From Parapedobacter sp964498395 (GTDB taxonomy: Bacteria > Bacteroidota > Bacteroidia > Sphingobacteriales > Sphingobacteriaceae): a stretch of DNA of 64,000 bases. The translations under genes were made by a program, and so were the position numbers. The notes beneath the pieces are model-generated. The model saw nothing but the letters and a program-made list of their open reading frames with translations, ran no database searches and was not told the DNA's origin. Below, piece by piece: positions 43,646-50,483 of this stretch. The stretch is taken from positions 186,001 through 250,000 of the forward strand of contig CAZCHE010000002.1 of NCBI GenBank assembly GCA_964498395.1, in the 5' to 3' direction. How positions within the stretch are numbered: the stretch's first letter is position 1; each line of letters starts with the position of its first letter.

Positions 43646-44536
43646 TTATATGATCACTTCGTAATTCTCTTTTTCCAATGTAAGGTTTTTGTATGCGCGT
43701 TGTATGGTGGCACCGAGTGTGTCACTCCATTCTTCCGGAAAGGTGGTGTCGTCTACAGACGCAATGCCCACGATACCCGTTGCGGTGCCGGTCAAGAACA
43801 CACTGTCAGCGCCCAAGAGGTCGTCGGATGAAAGTTGTTTCTCCACCACCTCGATGTTTAGCAACTGGGCAAGTTCGAGTACGGTTTGCCGGGTGATACC
43901 GGGGAAGATATGCCCGATACTCGGGGTATATAGTGTGGTGTCTTTCTCAATAAACAGGTTATTGCTGGAGGCTTGGGCCAAATGTCCTTCGCTATCCAAT
44001 AAGATGGCCTCGTCAAATCCCCTTTTTGTCGCTTCGGTGGTTGCCATGATGGAGGCTACATATTGCCCGGATATTTTGGCGGTGACGGGCATCGAATGGG
44101 GATTTGGCCGTTGGTAGGGAGACAAAGTGACCCGGAGCAGGTCTGTTCCGAGGAATGGCCCCCACTCCCAAGCGGATATGACGATGCTGGAATCGTTGGC
44201 CGGAGTAAGGTACATGTTGTGCCCCGTGGTGACCAGCGGTCGGATATATGCGCTGCGTAGGTTGTTTTTCTCCAAAAGTTGGTAGGTCTTGTCTATCAAC
44301 GCTTCGGTTTCCCAAGGGAAGGCAATGCCTACGTGTTCGCAGGACTGGCGAAGGCGGTCATAGTGCTGTTCTGCTTTAAACAGGCGTGTGCCATTGTGCG
44401 TGTTATAGGCGCGTATGCCCTCGATGGCTGAGTAGCCGTAATGCAATGATTGGCCGAACAGGTCGACCCCGGTGCTATCGGCCTTGACGAATTCACCGTC
44501 TACATAAACCCATGTATTTTTATCAAAATACTTCAT
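43646..44536 (-). CDS. ilvE: Branched-chain amino acid aminotransferase
   Basis: 296 residues, fold type IV PLP enzyme. PLP Lys154 in VTAKISGQYVASIMATTEATKRGFDEAI, with NLFIEKDTTLYTPSIG and GITRQTVLELA. Interconverts leucine, isoleucine and valine with their 2-oxo acids. First gene of the minus-strand ilv-leu block, with a 25-codon leader frame and a hairpin in the 5' region. Being the first gene puts transamination nearest the promoter, unusual but seen in Bacteroidota. Confidence 0.95.
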   Translation of the reverse strand: MKYFDKNTWVYVDGEFVKADSTGVDLFGQSLHYGYSAIEGIRAYNTHNGTRLFKAEQHYDRLRQSCEHVGIAFPWETEALIDKTYQLLEKNNLRSAYIRPLVTTGHNMYLTPANDSSIVISAWEWGPFLGTDLLRVTLSPYQRPNPHSMPVTAKISGQYVASIMATTEATKRGFDEAILLDSEGHLAQASSNNLFIEKDTTLYTPSIGHIFPGITRQTVLELAQLLNIEVVEKQLSSDDLLGADSVFLTGTATGIVGIASVDDTTFPEEWSDTLGATIQRAYKNLTLEKENYEVII

Positions 44537-44860
44537 GTTCAGTTAACCTAAAAACCACCTATTAGCATGTTGTTTGGATGCTTGGATTTCCCCTCAAACT
44601 TATTATAGGTGTTCGACTTCATTAAGGTATGACGATTATTTGTATTTGGCAATAGCCCCTAGCGTATTTTTGCAATCCGTATATAATTTCATCAAAATGT
44701 ATTTTACGAAATATTATTGTTTTTAAATTATTTATTGCAAAATATAATATTGTTAATAATATACCAAAACCAATTTCGGTATACGGTTCATTTTTTGGGT
44801 TTGTGTGCGCATGAGGTGAAATTCTGCGTAAAATGTGGCTCATTGACAAAAAAGTTGTTA
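44537..44860 (-). promoter_or_regulatory. ilvE leader region
   Basis: 324 bases between ilvE and the atp terminator. In mRNA sense a short frame (44622 to 44548, MKSNTYNKFEGKSKHPNNMLI...) overlaps a hairpin CACCTAT (44605-44611) / ATAGGTG (44556-44562) followed by GTTTTT. The upstream 44660-44780 part is AT-rich and may hold the promoter. An attenuator is possible; the low Ile/Leu/Val content of the frame weakens it. Confidence 0.4.
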
Positions 44861-44904
44861 AAAAAAGAGCCCCCCGCCGGTACTCGGCGGGGGGCTCTTT
44901 TTTT
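44861..44904. terminator. Strong bidirectional terminator
   Basis: A run of A, then GAGCCCCCCGCCG (44867-44879), loop GTACT, CGGCGGGGGGCTC (44885-44897), then seven T. A perfect 13-bp stem. Ends the atpD-atpC transcript on the minus strand; usable in both directions. Confidence 0.93.
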
Positions 44905-44923
44905 GCTTTTTTTGGATGGGTAG

Positions 44924-45172
44924 TTAAGCTTCGATGATCCCTTCGGCGAGTACCGTGATATTGTTGTGAATGACCTCCACAACGCCGCCAATAATGTTGA
45001 TAATCTCTTCGCTTTTACCTGTACGGATAATCACCTTTCCATCGTCCAATGTGGAAACGATGGGCGCGTGGTTTTCCAAGACCTCGAACGAACCGCTTGA
45101 GCCGGGTACGGTCACTGATGTGACTTCTCCTTCGAAGACAGGTTTATCCGGTGTGATGATCGTTAATTTCAC
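44924..45172 (-). CDS. atpC: F0F1 ATP synthase epsilon subunit
   Basis: 82 residues, the short Bacteroidota form that contains only the N-terminal beta-barrel domain (MKLTIITPDKPVFEGEVTSVTVPGSSGSFEVLENHAPIVSTLDDGKV). The C-terminal helical hairpin that inhibits ATP hydrolysis in E. coli is missing. It is 84 bases downstream of atpD and just before the strong terminator. The rest of the atp operon is not in the window. Confidence 0.9.
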   Translation of the reverse strand: MKLTIITPDKPVFEGEVTSVTVPGSSGSFEVLENHAPIVSTLDDGKVIIRTGKSEEIINIIGGVVEVIHNNITVLAEGIIEA

Positions 45173-45256
45173 TTGATTTACGATTTACGAGTTACGGTTT
45201 ACGATTGAGACGATTACAAACAAATCTAAAATCTACAATCTAAAACCGTAAATCAG
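45173..45256 (-). repeat. Degenerate short repeat in the atpD-atpC spacer
   Basis: In mRNA sense it holds CGTAAATC and CGTAAACC variants, with TAGATT words in the first half. The plus strand reads GATTTACGATTTACGAGTTA. It fills the whole spacer. Confidence 0.6.
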
Positions 45257-46759
45257 TTATACTGCTTCCGCCAATAGTTTCTTGCCTTTTTCGATGGCAT
45301 CTTCAATGGAGCCTACCAAGTTGAAGGCCGATTCTGGGTACTCGTCCACTTCACCGTCAATAATCATATTGAAGCCCTTGATGGTATCTTTGATGTCTAC
45401 CAAAACACCTTTGAGGCCGGTAAACTGCTCGGCTACGTGGAAAGGTTGCGACAGGAAGCGTTGTACGCGACGTGCGCGGGCAACGACTAATTTATCTTCT
45501 TCCGATAGCTCGTCCATACCCAAGATGGCAATGATATCCTGCAATTCTTTGTAGCGTTGGAGGATTTCTTTTACGCGTTGTGCCGTGTTATAGTGCTCAT
45601 CACCCAACACCGCTGGGCTCAAAATCCGTGAAGTAGAATCCAATGGATCCACGGCTGGATAAATGCCGAGCTCGGCGATTTTACGGGAAAGTACGGTGGT
45701 CGCATCCAGGTGGGCGAATGTAGTCGCCGGAGCCGGGTCAGTCAAGTCGTCAGCAGGTACGTATACCGCCTGTACCGACGTGATGGAACCACGTTTGGTA
45801 GAAGTGATACGCTCTTGCATCAGACCCATCTCCGTAGCCAAGGTTGGTTGGTAACCTACCGCCGATGGCATACGGCCCAATAGGGCGGATACTTCGGAAC
45901 CCGCTTGGGTAAACCGGAAGATATTGTCGATGAAGAACAGGATGTCACGGCCAGCACCTTCGCCATCACCGTCACGGAAATATTCCGCGATGGTCAATCC
46001 AGAAAGGGCTACACGCGCACGTGCGCCTGGAGGCTCGTTCATTTGACCAAACACAAAGGTCGCTTTTGAATCTTTCAGTTCATCGGTGTTCACTTTTTCC
46101 AAAGGCCATTCGCCTTTTTCCATGTCCTCCATGAACTCCTCGCCATATTTGATAATGCCAGACTCCAGCATCTCGCGAAGCAGGTCATTACCCTCACGGG
46201 TACGCTCACCCACACCGGCGAATACGGATAGTCCGGAATATGCTTTTGCAATATTGTTGATCAGTTCCTGAATCAATACGGTTTTGCCCACACCGGCACC
46301 ACCGAAGAGACCGATTTTTCCTCCTTTAGCGTAGGGCTCTAACAAGTCAATCACCTTGATACCTGTAAAAAGCACTTCTGTTTCGGTAGAAAGGTCCTCG
46401 AATTTCGGAGGAGCATTGTGGATACTACGGCCGGTGGATTTGTCAAGGTCTTCGATACCGTCGATGGCATCACCCACCACGTTGAATACGCGTCCTTTGA
46501 TGCCTTCACCAACAGGCATTTTGATCGGCGCACCGGTGTCAACCACCTTCATGCCCCTCAATAAACCTTCGGTTCCGTCCATCGCGATGGTACGTACACG
46601 TTCCTCACCCAAATGCTGTTGAACTTCTAAAACGATACGTTGACCATTTTCCTTCTCGATTTCCAACGCATCATAGATTTTTGGGAGTTTGGCGTTTTCG
46701 GAGAAACTCACATCGACCACGGGACCGATGACTTGGGCTATTTTTCCAATATTGGACAT
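45257..46759 (-). CDS. atpD: F0F1 ATP synthase beta subunit
   Basis: 500 residues. Catalytic subunit of the F1 head. N-terminal beta-barrel (GKIAQVIGPVVDVSF), Walker A GGAGVGKT (153-160), catalytic Glu in GVGERTREGNDL, Walker B DILFFIDNIFRFTQAGSEVSALLGRMPSAVGYQPTL, and the C-terminal helical domain. A 30-residue insert around MEDMEKGEWPLEKVNTDELK is typical of Bacteroidota. It pairs with atpC downstream; the promoter lies at 46827-46857. Confidence 0.98.
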   Translation of the reverse strand: MSNIGKIAQVIGPVVDVSFSENAKLPKIYDALEIEKENGQRIVLEVQQHLGEERVRTIAMDGTEGLLRGMKVVDTGAPIKMPVGEGIKGRVFNVVGDAIDGIEDLDKSTGRSIHNAPPKFEDLSTETEVLFTGIKVIDLLEPYAKGGKIGLFGGAGVGKTVLIQELINNIAKAYSGLSVFAGVGERTREGNDLLREMLESGIIKYGEEFMEDMEKGEWPLEKVNTDELKDSKATFVFGQMNEPPGARARVALSGLTIAEYFRDGDGEGAGRDILFFIDNIFRFTQAGSEVSALLGRMPSAVGYQPTLATEMGLMQERITSTKRGSITSVQAVYVPADDLTDPAPATTFAHLDATTVLSRKIAELGIYPAVDPLDSTSRILSPAVLGDEHYNTAQRVKEILQRYKELQDIIAILGMDELSEEDKLVVARARRVQRFLSQPFHVAEQFTGLKGVLVDIKDTIKGFNMIIDGEVDEYPESAFNLVGSIEDAIEKGKKLLAEAV

Positions 46760-46814
46760 ACTATGGGAACTAAAATTTTATAAACCAATGTTATAAAGGC
46801 AAAATACAGGCCTT

Positions 46815-46857
46815 AAATTCGGACTGCAAAAATACGCTTTAAAGAATTAAAAGCAAA
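46815..46857 (-). promoter_or_regulatory. atpD promoter
   Basis: On the minus strand TTTG (46854-46857), 19-base spacer, TATTTTTG (46827-46834). A full match to the Bacteroidota consensus. The 21 bases 46815-46835 are identical to 2937-2957. Confidence 0.75.
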
Positions 46858-46947
46858 TATAATTTGAAAGAATAATTTTGCTGATAATCAGGGCGTGACA
46901 AATCCCTTTTGTTTAGCTGATTTGCGGGAAGTCTGCCCCCTGAAAAA

Positions 46948-48069
46948 CTAAGGATAATACCGCCCAATACGCTCGACGATTTCCTTCCGGAGTTTGAGCG
47001 GTTCGATGATGCCCGTTTGCCGGTACACAATCTCACCTTCTGGGGAAATGACCACCGTATAAGGCAGCGCACCCTGCCACTTCGGATCCACAGCCTCGAT
47101 GAGGTCGTATTTGTTTTCATCACCAAACAGGTAATTTTTGTTGCTGGCATATTTCTTCCGCAGGAAATCAAGTACCTTGTCTGTCGATTTCTTGGAATCC
47201 AACGACACGGTGATGAATTCAAAGTCGCGATTGCGATACATCTTATCGGTTTCTACCAAAGACGAAAACTCGGCGACACAGGGTCCGCACCATGTTGCCC
47301 AAAAATTGATCAAACGGTAATTGCCCGAACCGTTTTTAAGGATTGCCTGTAGTTCATCCAGCGAAACATCTTCCAAATCCACGGGTTCTTTTTTCCAGTC
47401 TTCTGCCTCCTGGATTTTCCAATCGATTTTTGATTTCCATTTCACGGAGCAGCCAAATGTCCTTGTGGTGGGTGTGGTTACCGCTTTCCCCGCCAAGAGC
47501 TCATCAACCGCTGCCTTGAGGTCAAATGTCTTCGCCCGGCCGATGTGTTCATCATCATCGATACGGCCGACATATTGCAATATTCGTGATTCATCAAAAA
47601 CGAAAGCATGGGGGGTGACGGCAGGTCCATATTGCTGGGCCACTTCTTGGGTTTCGCCATCATAGAGGTATGGGAAATTATAGCCTTTATCGTTGTATCG
47701 GATCTTCATTTCCTCAAAACTGTCGTTCAAATCCGAATAACCCAGTTCATCGAATCGAACCGCAGCGTCCGCGTTTGGGCTGATGGCTACGACCTGTACA
47801 TCCTTAGGGGCATAGGCTTCCGTAAATTCGATGATCCGATCTTCATAGGCCTGGGCCGTGGGGCAGTGATTGCAGGTGAAAATGATGACCAGTAATTTGG
47901 CGTCCTTGAAACTATCCAAGGTATAGGTGTTATCATCTACGCCTTTCAAACTGAAATCGGGGGCCTTGGATCCGATGGATAGCGGTTTTGGGTCTTCTTC
48001 TGCCTTAGCGATAGGGCTTAATCCCATAAATATGGCTAATATGGGAGTGATTGTTCTGCGTGATATCAT
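46948..48069 (-). CDS. Periplasmic protein with two thioredoxin-fold domains
   Basis: 373 residues with a signal peptide (about 1-23, ending AKA). Domain one (about 30-190) is an AhpC/peroxiredoxin-like redoxin with TCNHCP (Cys66, Cys69), as in the Bacteroidota redoxin-domain proteins. Domain two (about 240-373) is TlpA/ResA-like with ATWCGPC (Cys261, Cys264) and the cis-Pro LPYTVVISPEG. Both active sites are CxxC, so it could relay electrons within one chain or handle two substrates, for example in cytochrome c or disulphide maintenance. Standing alone, no partner gene. Confidence 0.85.
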   Translation of the reverse strand: MISRRTITPILAIFMGLSPIAKAEEDPKPLSIGSKAPDFSLKGVDDNTYTLDSFKDAKLLVIIFTCNHCPTAQAYEDRIIEFTEAYAPKDVQVVAISPNADAAVRFDELGYSDLNDSFEEMKIRYNDKGYNFPYLYDGETQEVAQQYGPAVTPHAFVFDESRILQYVGRIDDDEHIGRAKTFDLKAAVDELLAGKAVTTPTTRTFGCSVKWKSKIDWKIQEAEDWKKEPVDLEDVSLDELQAILKNGSGNYRLINFWATWCGPCVAEFSSLVETDKMYRNRDFEFITVSLDSKKSTDKVLDFLRKKYASNKNYLFGDENKYDLIEAVDPKWQGALPYTVVISPEGEIVYRQTGIIEPLKLRKEIVERIGRYYP

Positions 48070-48379
48070 GTCGTAGATCGTTTATAATATAGACAAATAT
48101 ACCCAACTTGTTTGAAATCAGGTAATCTAAGCTACAGGCATGAGGTAACCTAGCTGCGGTGTCGGTTACCACACTTTTAATCCTATCATACGCTTACACT
48201 AAGTATAAGATTTATAATAGTAGATAATGAGTTGGTTACTCATTGGAGTTTATTCGGTTTTATCCGAACAAACCCCGAGTAAAATCCGACTTATCTCCGA
48301 ATAAATTCCAAAGAAAAGATAGCTGAATTATAGCGCATGTATGAATCAGTGATATACACTAAGGGGATTGGAATAATGC
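48070..48379. other. 310-base intergenic region with a 15-bp inverted repeat
   Basis: No gene. TTGGAGTTTATTCGG (48243-48257) and CCGAATAAATTCCAA (48297-48311) are complementary with one mismatch and enclose TTTTATCC...TAAAATCC, which can form an inner stem. The rest is AT-rich. Confidence 0.5.
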
Positions 48380-48991
48380 TTATCCTAGCCGCTTATTGAT
48401 CTCATCTTGCAACTGCCGCTTGAGTTTCTGTTCTTTTTCCATCGCTTTCTTACGGTGTTGGTCGAAATCTGCCTGGAGTTCGTCAATCGCCTTTTTCGTA
48501 TCGCGAGTCACCACGTTGCTTTGATTGAATCGGTAGATGTAAAAGATGAGTATGACCGCTAACGCCAGGATAATCCCCCACACGATCAAACTATAGGTAG
48601 ACTTATGCATGGCCATTCCCAAAAAGGCAAAATTGTCTTTGCTGTCTTGGGCGACTTCCAGTTCCTGACGTACTTGTGAAAGGGAATCATTGACTAACGA
48701 AAGCTTGGTCTCCTGTTCTCCAACAGAGACCGAGGCCGCCATGATTTGCTTGCGTAGGCTCGCCAGCGAATCAGCCACATTTTGCCTCACCCGTTCGAGG
48801 TTTACGCGGCGTATGAGCTTTAGATCGTCTTGGCTTCTGGAAATCGCACTGAGGTAGATAAACTGGCTATCGATGGGGCCACTGGTCAACGACCCTTTCG
48901 GGGGCTGTCGCTGAGAAGAGGTCTGGCAAAAGGCTTGTGTTCCTACCAATGAAAGCGCGATAAACAAAATCAAGAGTCGGGTGTTTCTCAT
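48380..48991 (-). CDS. Secreted coiled-coil protein with C-terminal membrane helix
   Basis: 203 residues from ATG 48991 (MRNTRLLILFIALSLVG), a start that begins a normal signal peptide; an upstream ATG at 49036 would put the signal out of place. A coiled-coil-prone periplasmic part (about 60-135, LKLIRRVNLERVRQNVADSLASLRKQI) leads to a transmembrane helix (STYSLIVWGIILALAVILIFYIYRF) and a lysine-rich cytoplasmic coiled-coil tail. No family recognised. It has its own spacing on both sides and no neighbour to suggest a job. Confidence 0.6.
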   Translation of the reverse strand: MRNTRLLILFIALSLVGTQAFCQTSSQRQPPKGSLTSGPIDSQFIYLSAISRSQDDLKLIRRVNLERVRQNVADSLASLRKQIMAASVSVGEQETKLSLVNDSLSQVRQELEVAQDSKDNFAFLGMAMHKSTYSLIVWGIILALAVILIFYIYRFNQSNVVTRDTKKAIDELQADFDQHRKKAMEKEQKLKRQLQDEINKRLG

Positions 48992-49206
48992 CGTTTTTTT
49001 AGTTATTCTTATCTTGAAGTTTTTATTTAAAAACACGATATTACGGGATTTATTGTTTAAATGAAAATTGAATGTCAGAAAAACGTAGACCTAACAGGTT
49101 TTAGAAACCGGTTGGGTCTGAAACATGACAGCCCATAACAGTTCGATTTTTCATCTTTCCTATCTTGCGCTGTTTTTAAAAAAGCCAATTTAACCGTATA
49201 CATGAT

Positions 49207-50289
49207 ATGCAAGCATTAGTAGGAGTATTTTTCCATTTCATCGGAGGCTTTGCCTCGGGGAGTTTCTATGTTCCCTATAAGAAAGTAAAGGGTTGGGCAT
49301 GGGAGAGTTTCTGGATTGTTGGAGGTTTATTTTCTTGGTTAATCGTACCCCCATTGGCGGCCTACCTGACCATTCCGGGATTTGCGGATATTATCAGGCA
49401 GGCCGATAGTGGTACGCTTGGTTACGCCTACCTGTTTGGCCTGCTTTGGGGGATTGGTGGGCTCACCTATGGTTTGGGGGTAAGGTATTTGGGGGTATCG
49501 CTGGGAAGCAGTATCATCTTGGGATTAACCATGGTCTTCGGCTCACTGATGCCGTCCATATTCTATTATTTCAACGGCACAGCAGGCAAGGATACCATCG
49601 ATGTGTTCTTTACCACAGCCGCTGGCCGCACCGTTCTAACTGGCTTGGCGGTCTGCGTGGTGGGGATCATACTATGTGCCAGGGCCGGGGTGTTGAAGGA
49701 ACGGGAATTGGCTGGAGCCAATGCCGATGCCAGCGGCAATAAAGATTACAAGTTTGGATTAGGATTGGCGGTAGCCATCGTGTCAGGCATCCTCAGTGCT
49801 TGTTTCAATTTCGGGTTGGAAGCAGGCAAACCCATGGCCAATGTGGCCAATGATCTCTGGAAAGCGGCGAATCCGGGGCAGGGCGAATTTCTTTTTCAAA
49901 ACAATGTTACCTATGTAGTGGTCTTATGGGGTGGGTTGACGACCAATTTTCTTTGGTGCATGTTCTTGAATGCGCGTAATAAAACATTTGGTGATTATGC
50001 AAACCGGAAAACACCATTGGCACGGAATTACCTCTTGTGCGCACTTGCCGGCACCACATGGTATTTGCAGTTCTTCTTTTACGGGATGGGCGAAAGCCGG
50101 CTGGGCAACGGAGCGAGTTCATGGATACTGCACATGGCATTCATTATCCTCATTGCCAATTCGTGGGGAGTGATACTGAAAGAATGGAAGGGCGTGAGCA
50201 AAAAGACGTATGCGACCATCATTACGGGAATTGCGGTGATTATCCTTTCCATCGTATTGGTGGGGCTGGCGAAAATGCTGGAAGAATAA
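49207..50289 (+). CDS. rhaT: L-rhamnose/proton symporter
   Basis: 360 residues, ten transmembrane helices, RhaT family (DMT superfamily). Recognised from GVFFHFIGGFASGSFYVPYKKVKGWAWESFWIVGG, LWGIGGLTYGLGVRYLGVSLGSSIILGL and YLQFFFYGMGESRLGNGASSWILHMAFIILIANSWGVILKEWKG. Imports L-rhamnose across the inner membrane. First gene of the rhamnose set, followed by the aldolase gene after a 194-base repeat-rich spacer. Confidence 0.95.
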   Translation: MQALVGVFFHFIGGFASGSFYVPYKKVKGWAWESFWIVGGLFSWLIVPPLAAYLTIPGFADIIRQADSGTLGYAYLFGLLWGIGGLTYGLGVRYLGVSLGSSIILGLTMVFGSLMPSIFYYFNGTAGKDTIDVFFTTAAGRTVLTGLAVCVVGIILCARAGVLKERELAGANADASGNKDYKFGLGLAVAIVSGILSACFNFGLEAGKPMANVANDLWKAANPGQGEFLFQNNVTYVVVLWGGLTTNFLWCMFLNARNKTFGDYANRKTPLARNYLLCALAGTTWYLQFFFYGMGESRLGNGASSWILHMAFIILIANSWGVILKEWKGVSKKTYATIITGIAVIILSIVLVGLAKMLEE

Positions 50290-50300
50290 GTCGGAGGGTC

Positions 50301-50393
50301 GGAGACGGAAGACCGGAGACGGAAGACCGGAGACGGAAGGCTGGAGACGGAAGACCGGAGTCATGAAGTAAGACGCGAGAAGCAAGAAGCAAG
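50301..50393 (+). repeat. Tandem repeats in the rhaT-rhaD spacer
   Basis: Four 14-mers GGAGACGGAAGACC at 50301-50356 (third copy variant), then GAGAAGCAAGAAGCAAGAG-like words at 50376-50394. Both word types have relatives at 41881-41936 and 23570-23617, in the same sense relative to transcription. Confidence 0.8.
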
Positions 50394-50483
50394 AGATAAG
50401 AAATGTAAGCCATGTGAAACTTAGCGTCTTTGCGCCTTTGCGAGAACAGACAAAAAACACAAAAACAAAAAGCAATATAACGT

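Noticed and set aside
44622..44849. 75-codon minus-strand frame ending in an Ile/Val-rich run upstream of ilvE
   Set aside because: It would be an attractive ilv leader peptide, but most of it overlaps AT-rich DNA up to the atp terminator, and no start signals support it.
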